A DNA stretch of 64,000 bases from Pyxicephalus adspersus. Taxonomy: Eukaryota; Chordata; Amphibia; Anura; Pyxicephalidae. The position numbers and the translations under genes are program-made. The first letter of the stretch is position 1. The number at the start of each line of letters is the position of its first letter. Below are positions 1-12,457 of the stretch, piece by piece. The notes under the pieces were generated by a model. It had not been told where the DNA came from. It worked only from the letters and a program-made list of their open reading frames with translations, and searched no databases. Where the stretch lies: contig NC_092861.1 of the NCBI RefSeq assembly GCF_032062135.1, positions 62,113,980 through 62,177,979 of the forward strand. The letters are read 5' to 3'.

Positions 1-3000
1 GAAAAAAAGACACATACATAAAAGTTAAAGAAAGTGCTGCAAAGAAAGATCAGGTCCACACACTTCCCATGCTAGATTGGCTAAGCCATATTACACCTGT
101 CATCTTAAAATTTCCACATCTGGTCAGATTCCTCAAAATTTTTGTGTTCTGAGCACCTCAAGTTGTGAGACCACTTCTCCTTGATATTTAAATGTTGTCA
201 GTGGTGATATACTTAGCTCTGCCATTGGACACAATTGCAGTTTTTCTTTTTTGGGTTTTTTTCAGTTTTACTTTTTCAAAGTAAAAAAAAAACATTTTAA
301 TAAATTCAAGATTGGTCATTAAATCATTATGTGCAACACTTATCACAACACCACATTTCCCTCAGTTTCATTGCAAGACTTTGCATGTCAACCTTTGAAT
401 AAAAGTAACTTATCTAAGGAAAGCTCAAACTATAAAACAGAATAACAAACTATTGTGCTCAAGTTGCAATATTCAAACCACTCAAGGGATTCTATGTACA
501 GTATTGTGTGCCTTGATATGGTAATTTTTTAACTTTGCCACAGGGGTAATAGAATACCACACAGCTATGTGACATCTTCTCTTTGCGGTATTCTGCAGAT
601 TCATCTTTCATCTCTCTGTGGTCACTTCCCGTGTCTGTTCCTTATGTGGATGTCTTTTTGGCCACTGGTCTATAAGTTCAGCAAACTAGCAACAAATGCA
701 GAAAAAGTTTGAAATGTTGTAGTGTTGAATAGGTGGTATAAGTTAGAGCAGCCTTTTGGCAGCCATATGCACTGAAACACAAATCAAATTGTAACCACTT
801 TCAAACTATCAAATAGACCAGGTCAACCTACCATCAATAGTTACAGGTATTACATGGTTTTGATAAAAGCTATTTGTGTCAGATTGCAATGGTCACTTTC
901 ACAGCAGAATGCTGTAGAAAAGTGGACAAAAGATTTGTAGATATTGTCTAAATATTTGTCATGCACTCTACAATGACAGGATATGAAGTAGCTTTTTGTT
1001 GATACCAAGCAATGGACTTTGGTATAAGTTGGAGAAAAATGCATGGTAGTGCACAATGAAGGTATTAGTGGCATAAATAACCAGTATTAAATTGTAACGT
1101 AACAAAAGGTGTACTTCACCACATAACCAGGCAAGGACATTTTAGGTCCAACAAAAAAATGCCTTTGTAGAAATAAACATATTGTCTAAATTGCTTGAAT
1201 CTTTTCCATGTTGTTAAAGGTCATTTGTAACATTGGAATATGTATCAGAGCAGTTAAGCTACTTTATCCACATTGCAAAAATGCCTGATTTTCTGAAATG
1301 CCGCATTTCTCATGTGCCAGATTTGTTCAGAACAAGTTTGTGTAAAATATGCTTTGTACAATATAAAAATACTTTGAAGAACTTTAGTATACTCCTGTGA
1401 ACATGGCTGAGTAAAAAAGGTACATTGGAAACCTAATCCTGGGAAAAGGAGATAAGTACAGCAGTACAACAGTGTTTGGATGACATTTAAGCTTTACACC
1501 TTTCTACTGCCAAGAAAAATCGCCAGGCCAAGCCAAAATGCAAAATGTTGCTCTGTAGTTGTAGCAATTAGATTTCCCTGAGATTACCTTGCCAGATTCC
1601 TCTCTTTTCTTTCTTTCACACAAAAATACAATGTACAGTGTCAGCTGGATTTGAATTTTAGGCTGAAGTCACCAAATGTGTTGTCTCAGCAAGTAAGATA
1701 AGATGTGTTTAAAATTTGTCTTGACAACACTTTTTATAATAAATATTATTAATCTCTGAATTACTGAGAGGTCAAGAGGCACGTAACCTTTATTCACAAG
1801 AAATATATTGCCCTAGTATATGACTCCAAACTTGAAGACATTAGCCCCCTTCCTGTCTTTGACCACCACCTTGTAACACTCTGATACCCCTGATGGATAT
1901 CCAGTACTAGAGTACAGTCTGTCTTTGCCCACTCCATATTTTAATCACAGTCTCTTTTTTTTTTTTTCCTTTTTTTTTCTCCTCTTTCCCTGTTTATAGG
2001 CCCTTTCAGGTATTGTACTTTTGTACTGTTTTTCTTTTCCTACAGGGAATCCTTCACAGGTAGATGTTCAAAGCTTAAGGCTTCTTATATTTTCCCATTG
2101 CTTTGGTCTACTCTGCTCTGATGTGCTACTTGTCCCGCAACAGTGGAACTCTCTCCAATCAATAACATCACTAACATTTTTTTTCAAAAAAAAAAATTAT
2201 TCATCCAAAAGTTTTTTCGAGTGGCAGGGCCTCTAGCAGTCATATTTGTTATTGGTATCCAGATGGGTGTCCCATTGTATGCCTTTATTACATGGTATGT
2301 GCCCTACCCTGGGCCTGTTAAAAGTAAGTGCACTCCATCAGCCATTTCAGTGTGGTGAATTCTGTTGTTGGTCAGACACTGCTGATAGATCGCTTTCTGA
2401 GATAGACAGAGCAAACTCTGGAACACAGAGCAACAACATACTGCATAAAACCGCTATGGGGATTAGAACCTTTTATGGGAGTGGGAACTGGATATGTACT
2501 ATATGGAAGAGTGCAATAGATGTTTTAGGCAATCACTGATCTTTTATTGCTTAATTTTTTACTTATAGCACATAAAGTTGTGTGACCATCGCATATGTAT
2601 CTACTTTCATTTCTAGTTACACAACTAGTGCATGTCTAAACAATCGTGTTGTACAAATGTGTTGTATAAACCTGGTGACTTGTTTTAAAAGCAATCTCTG
2701 CTGTCTCCCACTGTTGTGGATACTTTTCTCGCCTTTAAAAAACAGTAAGTAGATGTGTGCTTCAATTTTAAATGACCCCATTTGTAGTTTTCTAAATAAG
2801 GGTTTTTGCTTATATGGCTGATGTGTTCTAAAGTGTTTTCTGAGATATTTTTACTTCTGTCTATGCAAGGCATGCAAACTGATATCCGTCACAGTTGCCA
2901 GTGTGAATTTGTCAGCTCTCAAATGACCTTTTTTTTGTCACGTGTCAATCTTTTTTTAACATGTCACTTGTCACAATCATTTTCTTTTACAGTATTTAAA

Positions 3001-4285
3001 CACATTAAAGAAAAGAAGTATAACATTCAAGTACAATGATTTTTACAGTTTTACAGGAAAATGTTATTTTTAATTATTTTTCTTACCTTTTGCCAAAACC
3101 ACAGCTATAAAGCTTAGTTGGGATATATTTGCACATTTTACTGTTCTCAAAATTAAAAAAAGGGGATTATTATTTCTTTTTCTAGTAATTTGTCACATGC
3201 CCCTTGTGCCATTAAAATTACACATTTTTGGACCATATGATGCCAGGTGCGTATGTCACTTGCCAAGGGTAAGTTATGGGAGCAGAATGCAGTACAGGAA
3301 GAAGGCAGGCTAAGAAGGCAGTGTGAGATCTGCTGGTAACTTCTTGGTGACCAGATAGACCAGACCAGATCAGATACCATAGGACACGTTTTGATGTCTT
3401 GTGGTGGTCCATACCTTAACAAGTCAGAGGAGTTTTCTAAAGCACTGCTAAGACATATTCTGCAAACCTTGAACACACAGTAGTCCACACTTCTGAAGTT
3501 GAAGGTATCCTAATTTAAGTGTAAAGCATTTCCTGTGGATGCTAATTGTGACTAGGCCTGGCCACAAAAGAGTTTGCATTGCTTTGGTTGGAGTCTTTAA
3601 TATGGATGACGGAACTACAACAAATAGTAGAACCAACCAACCAGTGGCTAAAGCTCTGAACAGACAGGCTAGTTAAATGCCTTTTGGTATAGTAATGTTT
3701 ATTTGCTACCCTCTCCCTAGCAGGAATGAGTTCTGTTTTTTTTGCTATGTAGAGTGGATCCAATAAGGTGGCCACCAAGTAGTGATCAATAGTTTTGACA
3801 CATTCCCATCAAACACACATTATCATCTACAACCCCTGTCCAGACTCATCTCACAGTAAGCATTAGGAAGGAACCACCTTTCTTTTTGTATGGAAAGTAA
3901 CTATGACTCATTAAAGTTCATAGAAAAAACAAGCGGACTATCCATGTTTAGTTTTGTTGAACTAAAAGTTTAAGAAAGTTTAAAGTTTAAAATGATAAAA
4001 TGTACAAGGGTGATACCTATACATTTGCACATAACAAAAACAGACTTGTAGTTAAACTATCCGCAAGAGAGTGTATTCTACCCAAGAGATGATAGTGGAA
4101 TGGGAAGTAAAATACATTTTATTTTTAATGATCTCCGCTGCTCCTGTGCTGCCATCGGTGTTATTGTCCCTCAGCAACCATACCCATTACTTGCTTGATC
4201 TGCCTGTGCAGTGTATGCGTGAAATGTTCTGTTCATTAAACTCTTCTAACGCAGGAATAGTTTTAAACAGTCAATAACATGATCA
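1..4285 (-). other. csmd1: Intron 3' of the Sushi exon (partial)
   Basis: Positions 1-3200 and 3490-4285 are AT-rich sequence without a recognisable coding exon. The only repeat recognised is the Tc1 relic at 3190-3490. A T-rich tract lies at 1953-1980. A splice-like plus-strand segment at 2000-2322 is discussed in the findings. Confidence 0.65.
3220..3435 (+). mobile_element. Internally deleted Tc1/mariner-like DNA transposon remnant
   Basis: Two pieces typical of a frog Tc1-like element are joined. The first, 3224-3322, is the non-coding part (ACCATATGATGCCAGGTGCG onwards). The second, from about 3327, corresponds to the C-terminal transposase coding end (GATCTGCTGGTAACTTCTTG, then GTCCATACC). 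The transposase catalytic core between them is missing, so this is a non-autonomous deletion derivative. Family assignment comes from recalled element similarity, not a search. Confidence 0.6.
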
Positions 4286-4519
<234 letters not shown>

Positions 4520-5071
4520 TTACTTGCTTACAAAAACAGCAATGGACCTAGAAAATAGAGGATATTTTAGATTAGAACTCACAGTCCTCACATCAAGAAT
4601 TAATAAAGAGCAACAACAGCACATCATTATATGTGTGTAGTATTTATTGGAAAATGTGTTTTCACTTTTGTAGTTTGTTCATTTATGCAGTCAATCTGTG
4701 TAGAGGCTGCTGGTGGTTTTCACACCACAGATTTACTGTATTTATATAACATAATTTCCTTCTGCCATGTATTTTTAAACAGCTTGAGCCACTTCTACAT
4801 GTCATATTAATATTTGGGCTCTAACATCAGTGGTCATATAAAGTGGTCATATCCCATTATCCAATAAACTTTCAGAGATTTAATTTTTATACTTTTATTT
4901 CATGTACTACTTGCCTAGTTGGTGTTCTCATCCTCTGCCTTACCTGTCTCTGAATTACTGACAAGCTTCTGAAACCAAAAGACCAGCTTTACATCCACGT
5001 AATTGGTAAAATGGATTTAGCGATGGCAGCTTAAATCATCTACCAGTGGTAGGTGCACTTTAAGACTGGTT

Positions 5072-5210
5072 GGGCTAATACTGATTAATAAAATAGGGAA
5101 TTAGACATTCTGTTAAAAATTCATGGGAATCCACGTCCACATGTTTCATTGACCAAAATTGAGGATACATGTGAGGTAATGTCAGATTCCCTGTTTTATA
5201 AATAGAGCCC
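5072..5210. mobile_element. Short MITE with TATAAA-containing inverted ends (copy 1)
   Basis: The right end is GATTCCCTGTTTTATAAATA followed by GAGCCC. The left end is a degraded inverted version (GGGCT ... AATAAAATAGGGAATT). The same ends occur at 34927-35075 and, singly, near 30385, which defines a small repeat family in this window. Confidence 0.55.
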
Positions 5211-5487
5211 ATTGAGTTTATAGGACTGATGACATTTCTGTAACTTCAGCAGCCTAATATGGATTTAGTATATTTCCTTATAGTATGTGCTAATCTGATA
5301 AAAAAAGTATAGTATTTATTTATTTATTATGACAGTGAAACACAGTTACAGCTTACTGCAAGTGCCTTATATCTCCCTTAAAAGTGATTAAATGAAAGGC
5401 AATTGTCTGAAGTATACATTCAAGTCCCGTGATTGATCAATGAATAAAACAAAGCAAAGCAAAACAAAGAGTATTTTTTTAGAAGGG

Positions 5488-5815
5488 TATGCTAAAGCTA
5501 AACCCAGGCAACTCACCTGTCTGCGTTCCAGCATCAGACGCTGCCATCTTCCTTCTATTCTTCTGCTTTTGGATCATCTTGGCCATCATTATTGGCTGTG
5601 CTAGAATGGCATAACCATATGTCATCCCAGCACACATGAGGGAAATCATAAATTCCGGGTTTCCCTGGCAACTAAAGCCAATGCCGCACATTAGCTCCAC
5701 ATGGAAACATACCTCTTGGACTAATGCCCCAATCAAGATAAAGCGTGGACCCAAACATGAATTTGTACTTTTATACCCTTTTATAACAGGAAGATTGAGA
5801 CTGAACAGAAGCGCG
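5488..5815 (-). mobile_element. Family A repeat (MITE or SINE-like), minus-oriented copy
   Basis: Read on the minus strand it contains AAGATGGCAGCGTCTGATGC and ends near GGGTTTAGCTTTAGCAT. Both parts resemble copies at 5816-6120, 12458-12747, 30433-30830, 40177-40500 and 47398-47604. It lies head to head with the adjacent plus copy, so the two may be one composite insertion. Open frames here are repeat-derived and not genes. Confidence 0.5.
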
Positions 5816-6120
5816 GAGCCTCCCGGGATACATACATCATACATCTTAGGAGGCTCTTGGCTGCTCCTTCAGGGTAGGATTGGCACTCTTTTTTTCCCTT
5901 TCACAGCAGGCTATGTCAGGTGCAAGATCGGGTGACATAACTAGAAGAAGGAAGAAAGAGACTGAGGATGGCAGCACCCGGCGCTTCCTCTACGCCAGGG
6001 CGAAAAACATCAGCTGGATGTCGCGGGACTTGATTGAGAAAAGATCCAGCACAATTGAGGAATCTGCAGAATTAAGGTTAAATGTAATTTTTTTCATTTT
6101 TCAGTTTAGTTCCGCTTTAA
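5816..6120 (+). mobile_element. Family A repeat, plus-oriented copy
   Basis: It starts near CCTCCCGGGATACATACATC, carries GGATGGCAGCACCCGGCGCT, and ends precisely in TTTAGTTCCGCTTTAA. That end is the inverted form of the TTAAAGC-GACCTAAACT start seen at 12458 and 40177, so the family has terminal inverted repeats and is best read as a MITE. Confidence 0.6.
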
Positions 6121-7009
6121 CTGAATATTAGGGGTAAAAAAAGCAACTTAACCTATATGTTCATTAATAAACTAACTTTGTTTCATTAGACCCGTGATCT
6201 CTGCATTAACTATCTACAACATTAACTTTTTTTTTTCTTTTGATTCTGAGAATCTCTATTCCTCTTTTTCTTTCTTTCTCTTTCTTTTCCTTATGTTTTC
6301 CATAAACTTGACAGCTTCAGTAGAATATGTACGTTAAGTATGAGTTCCTGTTACTCATATTAACCTTTACATTGTGATTGTGCTATGTTTATATCCCTAT
6401 AAAAAATTATTGAGCCTTAAGAGAACCTAAAATTAAAATAACTGATGTAACCTATTCATAAATAAGACTAGTTATTAGGATTAATTAGCTTACAAACATG
6501 TTCAAAAACTTAATTATTTAGCACCTCAGATGGTCAGATATTGCTTTTTGTTGAATATGTTGTTTACAAAAAGAAAGGTATTTAGATTCAATTGTTAATA
6601 TGCCCTTTTTTATTATTAAATGTTGCCCAGATGCACAGATTTGTTCTACAATGCATTTAAGCATACACCATTCTGTATTCATGCAGGAAAGAGGCTTTTG
6701 ATAATGACTGCCAAACTGTTTATTTTGTTTGTCTTAAGAAGAAAAAATATATTAAAATGTACTTGGATGTAGAAAGCCAAGATTCTTGATTTGAGAGAGA
6801 AAAAATACATATTGATAACAGCTCAACTGGAGAATTGTACCTACTAGAGATTTGCATATATTGATTTCCTTTTTCGAATAACACATTCATACCCAGCAAT
6901 TAAAATCCCTGTGGGATTAAAAAAATCTATTCACCCAGACTTATACCACAGTGCAAATTGCGGTAGCGCACGGCAACCAACCAAACTATGATTTTGACTT
7001 TTGATTACT

Positions 7010-7048
7010 NNNNNNNNNNNNNNNNNNNNNNNNNNNNNNNNNNNNNNN
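7010..7048. other. Assembly gap (39 N)
   Basis: Run of N; contents unknown. The open frame spanning it is an artefact of reading N as X. Confidence 0.99.
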
Positions 7049-7315
7049 CGTTTTAATTCTGTCCGTATTTCCACGCAAAAAGCATTACTTTTTTTGCATA
7101 GAAATTTATTTCTATAATTTCCAGGCATATTTCACCGAAATATGTCCAATATTTATTACATTTATTAATAAACTTGAAATAACAAAATGCAAAAATCTGT
7201 TAAAAAAACATAAAAAATAGTGAAACATAATATAACTGTACAGTAGCATGTAAAATATATAATTATATATATACTATATAAAGCTTTCTTTGTAGTGGAC
7301 TCAATAAAGCTATTT

Positions 7316-7606
7316 TGTATTGAATACAATACAGAATTATTTGACTTTCCCGCCACTCCTCCCACCCGCACCGATGCATGCACCGACATCACCGGGAAAC
7401 CACGAGAACGTCTCTGTAGTCGCCGCCTTAAGATCAGAGGAAGAAGACGTGTCCTGAGGACCTGGACGCCAGGGGACAACAACTGAACAAGGTTTTTTTT
7501 TTTAATGCTTTTAGTGACCCCGAGTGTGACTTGAGATTACCGTGATTACTTGTGATTACTTTTTGCATGGAAAAGTCACACTCGGGAATACCGCCAGGGG
7601 GTTTAA
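7316..7606 (-). mobile_element. piggyBac-like non-autonomous repeat, minus copy
   Basis: The right end AATACCGCCAGGGGGTTTAA is the reverse of a TTAA-CCTCC-TGGCGGTA terminus. Inside, CCCCGAGTGTGACT and GTCACACTCGGG form an inverted pair (about 7519-7585). The left part from TTTTGTATTGAATACAATA through CATCACCGGGAAACCACGAG mirrors the plus-oriented copy at 13107-13385. TTAA-flanked ends suggest piggyBac mobilisation, but no transposase is present. Confidence 0.6.
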
Positions 7607-7670
7607 GAAAAAAAAAAACTAATTGGATCATATAGATGCCTATTAAATGAAACAGCCATAGTTTAGAAGA

Positions 7671-7868
7671 AGTGTTAAAAACCCCTACCATAATTACTAT
7701 ATCCACAGCTCACAGTACAAATAATGTGGTGGTCAGCGGGAAAAACGTCACCCTTTTCCACAGATAGCCAGAAAGATCATTGGTGTCACTTAAACTGACC
7801 GCACAAATTGCTCATTGATCAAGGAATGCCTGGCAACCTCTTTAGTAACCCTGGTTGAGAAACACTGG
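7671..7868 (-). mobile_element. hAT-like MITE, copy 1
   Basis: The minus-strand start CCAGTGTTTCTCAACCAGGG is a typical hAT MITE terminus. It shares GGTCAGTTTAAGTGA and a block containing ACTGTGAGCT-TATAGTAATTAT with the copy at 36597-36845. The far end (GTAGGGGTTTTTAACACTT) is diverged. Confidence 0.65.
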
Positions 7869-8059
7869 TTTAGCAATCTTGAAGGCTAAACATACTAAAG
7901 GCAATAAAGATTTTCACAATAAATTGTATGAATGTTCATGTCAATTCTATATGCACATGAAAACTGTAAACAGACATTTGTACATGTCTAGATAACCTAA
8001 AAACAATTAAATTTTTGTGAATATTCCTAAACCCTTTATTAAATCAGTCTAGGGGTGCA

Positions 8060-8399
8060 GAAAAGTGACAAGTAAGCATTGTGGGCAATACAGTTTGCTC
8101 TGTGCCTATTACTCTGGCCTTTGTAGTCCTGGGCCCCAGGTTCGAACCTTGACCAGGACACTATCTGCAGGGAGTTTGTATATTGTCCCCATGTTTGGGC
8201 ATTCTGGTTTCCTCCCTCATTCTAAAAAATGTGCAATTAATTTATTTGGCTTCCCTTCAAAATTGTTCTTAGGCTGTGTTACTGACATATTACTATGGTA
8301 GGGTCATTAGATTGTGAGCCGCTTTGAGGGAAGTTAGTGATATAGCTTTGGACTTTGTAAAGTGCTGTGTAATATGTAGTCACTATATAAATATAAGTA
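8060..8399 (+). mobile_element. V-SINE-like tRNA-derived SINE
   Basis: The head contains a good RNA polymerase III B box, GGTTCGAACC at 8139-8148, preceded by TGGCCTTTG. The body has ACCAGGACACTATCTGCAGG and GGTTTCCTCCCTCATTCTAA. The tail ATTAGATTGTGAGCCGCTTT-GAGGG continues to CACTATATAAATATAAG. This tRNA head with a LINE-like 3' tail matches vertebrate V-SINE organisation. A second tail-only copy is at 54823-54902. Confidence 0.8.
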
Positions 8400-8604
8400 A
8401 AGAAAATATACATCCAGAAATATGAGTAAAAATGGCTGCTACCTGAGTGCATTAAGGTCAAAACTCTCTCCAGTAAGATTCAAGGTCAGGTGGAATAAAA
8501 CAAGGTGAAAATGAGAGGTGCATTGTCAGTAAAAACAACTTCAAATACTTAAAGTTCAGCAAAGCTTTAGTAAAGCAAAAATGTAGCTTATGAATTCTGG
8601 GATT

Positions 8605-9010
8605 TATTAAAAGTCAGCGTAGGAATTTGCAGAGAGGAGAAGAGTAGTGAACAAGATGGAGAAATCTAGCTGCATCATTCATAATAGATTGCAGAGCAGA
8701 GAGTCTAGTTGTTGGAAAATCAGGGAATGCGAAATTGCAGTAGTTGAGGCAAGAGGTAATAAAAGCATGTAAAAAGAGTTTGTTGGTCTTTGTGGATAGG
8801 AAGTAGCATATTTTTGAAAGGTTATGCAGCTGAAATTGGAAAAACCTAAAATTATCCTGAATGTGGGGAATGAAAGACCAAATTGACACCAAGACAGCAA
8901 GTGGGGGGAAAAGAACAGTTAAGGATATTTTAGGGGAAGTTTTCGGAAGTGAGGAGGAAATAATAATAAGTTCAGTTTTATTCAAATTACATTTGAGTTA
9001 CTTTTCAATG
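8605..9010 (-). mobile_element. L2-clade LINE fragment (reverse transcriptase C-terminal part)
   Basis: The minus strand encodes peptide segments typical of the L2 reverse transcriptase end: NKTELII, HIQDNFRF, SCLNYCNFAFPDFPTTRL and ALQSIMNDAARFLHL. They parallel KLNLDKTELI, IYHLDYCNF and LQSFMNTAA in the larger element at 48500-49870. It lacks the catalytic YADD block and both ends, so it is a dead fragment. Confidence 0.75.
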
Positions 9011-9044
9011 GGTCACAATGAGATAGCTGACAAACAGTATGAAA

Positions 9045-9175
9045 CCCCATAGAGCAGAATGGTGCTGTATGTACAGCTCTCATTCATGCATTGTGCAGTT
9101 GTTTGTCGTTGGAAAGGATTGTAAAAGATCCTTTCCAACAACAATTATTTCAGGTGTGTATGTAGCCTTAGTCAC
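9045..9175. mobile_element. Hairpin-centred MITE
   Basis: Two 17-base arms, 9103-9119 and 9128-9144 (GTTGGAAAGGAT and its complement in the core, one mismatch), enclose an 8-base loop. The flanks (GGTGCTGTATGTACAGCTCT and AGGTGTGTATGTAGCC) look like a recurrent frog repeat. Confidence 0.5.
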
Positions 9176-9861
9176 ATAGGGAGCTCATTATTTTCAAAAG
9201 TTTGTTGACTCTTGGGACTGGCATTTGTGACAGCACCACAATTGTGCAGCACTGCAAAATAAGAAGCAGGTGCTACCTATGTACATAATACACAATATAT
9301 ATCAAAATACTGCCCCCATACAAACAGTGTATTTGCAAAGTTTTCATAGAAAGAAGTTTTCTAAAATATTAGTTCTTCTTTTCTTGTTTACATGCCTTAT
9401 AAAACAGAAGAAACTTTACATCCATCTTAGGACATTATAAATAGCTTCTAAAATAAAGTTCTCTCTTGTGACTGCAGCTTTGAGAGAAGAATTTGAAGTT
9501 TAAGGGAGAAACTTTCTGGCAAGTGTTTTAACAGCTGCAGGCTGTACAGCTGAACTCATGTGCTAATGGAGTATGAAGCTACCTGGTGGACTCTGTACAC
9601 TTTACATATTGTGGAACATTAGCCCAGGCACTTATCATTTAGAGTAAAGCACAAGTGCATGAAGTGAAGATTTTATTTTTATAAGGAAATCATTGCCACC
9701 AATCATGGTACTGTACTAAAGTTAATACAATAAAGAAAATGATAATAGTAATATTAATAATGTGCTTCTGGGGTAGGTGGATTCGGAGAAAATGTATGTA
9801 TGAAAAGGAAATTTGAATTTTACAATATGATAGAAATTACAGTTGTACAAGCATAACATTC

Positions 9862-10176
9862 TAGGCCAGGGGTCAGGGAACTTTTTTGGCTACTAGGCAA
9901 TTCAGGAGGTCAAGAAGAAATACTAGCCCCCCCCCCCCCCCCCCACACCAGGAATGCCCCTGAAGGGAAATCCCTCTCCTCCGCAAAGCATACAGAGGAA
10001 GGGGAATGTCCCCTTACCCCGGTTAAAGTGGCTATCAGGATTACACACCCAGACAAGACAAAGGTGGGGATCTGAATCTCAGGCGGATTGACCAGGGGGC
10101 GGACGTTAGGCCGGAACGGACTACTGGCTAGGCCGTATCTGGCCTAACAGCCCAAGTTTGGCGACCTCTGCTCTAG
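9862..10176. mobile_element. hAT-like MITE, second type
   Basis: The left end CCAGGGGTCAGGGAACTTTT pairs with the right end AGTTTGGCGACCTCTG as diverged inverted repeats. TCTAGG occurs at both flanks, consistent with a decayed 8-bp target duplication. A poly-C run of about 17 lies inside at 9928-9944. Confidence 0.65.
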
Positions 10177-10220
10177 GAGATCATGGCTTAGTCTGAGCCT
10201 TTATGGAAAAAGGGTCTAGA

Positions 10221-10260
10221 CCAGGGGTTCCTAAACTGGATACCATAGGCCCTGTCATCA
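10221..10260. mobile_element. Possible hAT MITE terminus fragment
   Basis: ACCAGGGGTTCCTAAACTGG resembles a hAT MITE start. A loosely related CCCAGGGGTGCCTTGAAAAC lies near 10793. The sequence between them is not recognised. Confidence 0.3.
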
Positions 10261-12128
10261 AATGTTTTTTTTTATCATCTATCAGGAAAAGTGTTATGTT
10301 CCTGAAAGTTACTTAGTAGGATGCTTCTTCCCTGTAGCTGAATCTTTAATAAAATGCCAGTGTGGTGTGAGTACGCAGGAGAGAAATAGGCCCAGTCCAG
10401 GTGGTACACTAGTGTTCATGAGTGCCTCTTCCAAGCCATGCCAAGAGACTAGACCAGACATATGCTGAGGTTAATTAGCTCCCCTCCTAATCACACTGCA
10501 GTCACCCACCTTAAGGGAATGCCCAGAGGTGTGTGCCCCCCACCTGCCTTCTACTATGGTTGCCCTCTGCACTAGTGAGAAAGGTTGGCACCCTCTTAAT
10601 TTTAAATATTTTGTCTATGATCTTTGTGGCAAAATGTCAGGGGTTTTTCAATGTATTGCTTAATATTTCTTCCTGTAAGTATACTATGTTTGAGCGTTTC
10701 TCCACACTTTACAGGTTTTCATTCCTGTCTGGTATTTTTAAAGCTTTTCTTTTCAGTGATTTCCAAATACCTACTGATCTTATTTGTTTTTGCCCAGGGG
10801 TGCCTTGAAAACATTTCCAAGACACCAAGCATGCCATGTACTGAAAATGTTTGCAAACCACAACAACATTATTGTCCATACCAAATATCCCTTAAAAAAG
10901 AGACTTTTACCTGGAGAAAACTTTTAACTCAGTGACAAATGGAGCTTTATATGTTAAAATACAACCCAAAGTGAGAGGAAGAACGAACTGACACTAAGCA
11001 ACAAGGACAGTGATCACAGAAACTGTGTGTCAGGAGAGGAGGACTTGTAGCCAGTACAGATTTAAAAGTTACAAACTTTTGGACAAATATTTTATTTAAA
11101 TGTTATCAGTTGTAAACAGGATAGAAATAAGCAATTATTGCTCTGCCTGACTGTCATTGCTGGGAATCAAATTAAGCTGTCAAAATCCTCAGACTTATCT
11201 TTTAATTATTAAAATTAATTAAATTAAACGCATCCTATCCCCTAAGTCTTGGTATGTTGTCCACATAAATTGCTAATTTCAGATGTAAGGTTTTTAGAAC
11301 AAGTGTTCCAATATTACTTTCTGTGCACTTTTCTTGCTGTTGCTGAAAAGACATTAGGTGCAGTGCTTTCGAAGTTCCCAATGAAACATACGTGTCTAGT
11401 AAGCAAATTGTTTATATAAATTTTCATCCTGGGAGCACTCCTCTAAGAACTAGTGGAGGGGCTATCATGACTTTTAGCAATAATGATAATCTTTAAAGTA
11501 ATGCAAAAAATGTTTTCAGAAAAATATATACACATTGCTTTTAATATATCTAAGAAAAGCAGTGGCTTTCTACATAAATCACATATTTACATATTAGTGT
11601 GTGTATCCAGATTTTTCCCACCAGTTTACTTTAGTTTAAAAGGGATTTACAGAGCTTTTAATGATTGTTGATGAACCTGTAGGAGTTTGTCTTGATATTA
11701 TCTTATTAATATATGCTAAATTGTAATATATTCTAAACTGGAGAAACTACACTCCCCTCTAATTTGCAAATTTTTTTTGGTTAAATGCTTTTCTAAGAAA
11801 AAAAATATTCTTTATTTTACCACTTCATTTTAATAACTGATTCCTTTTAAGATAATAGTGTGGATATTGTATCTACTTTAAGCTTAACGAATACTTCACT
11901 AAAAATTATACTCCAGTTGCTGAGGATGGCGGAAAGTTGGATAATTGTAGCATTATGTTACCTTAGTATTAATAAACTCTCTCAGGTTGCCATTATTCTG
12001 GTAAGCAATATCTAGATTACTTAAAACGCTGCAGAAAATAACAGCAGCTACAGATCAAAAAAAGATTAGGGTCTCGTTATTAATACATTTGAAACTTGTA
12101 CAGCATTTCTATAAGTATAGCACATATT
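10261..12128. other. Intronic stretch, little recognised
   Basis: AT-rich sequence with short open frames that show no domain or codon pattern. Apart from the possible hAT end near 10793, nothing was identified. Confidence 0.5.
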
Positions 12129-12344
12129 GGGCCTGATTTATTAAAGCTCTCCAAGGCTGTAGAGGATACACTTTCACCAGTGAAGCTGGGTGATCCAGCA
12201 AACCTGGAATGCATCTGGTCCAGGATTCAAAACATTTGCTAGCAAATGACTTTGAAGAAATCTATTCCAGGTTTGCTGGATTGCCCTGCTTCACCCATGA
12301 AAGTGTATCTTCTCCAGCCTTGGAGAGCTTTAATAAATCAAACC
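12129..12344. mobile_element. Palindromic MITE P, near-full copy 1
   Basis: It begins GGGCCTGATTTATTAAAGCT and ends in the inverted form AGAGCTTTAATAAATCAAACC. Each half contains CACTTTCA and CCAGCAAACCTGGAAT or its complement, so the element folds almost end to end. Near-full copies are at 28865-29088 and 49886-50104, with decayed copies at 19281-19413 and 61449-61665. Confidence 0.85.
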
Positions 12345-12457
12345 AGAAAGAGGTTCTAAACTTTTAATTGTTTCCCCTTTCTATCCAAATTTTAAAAAGA
12401 CTATTTACTTTGTATGATACTAACCTCCACCAGATGCACACAAAGGGCCTGATTTAT

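Noticed and set aside
5479..5935. Frames of 121 and 99 codons with an apparent hydrophobic segment
   Set aside because: They coincide with paired Family A repeats; I see no transposase or membrane protein signature beyond composition.
8060..8230. Functional tRNA gene at the GGTTCGAACC box
   Set aside because: The sequence does not close into a cloverleaf as far as I can see, and it continues into a SINE body and LINE-like tail.
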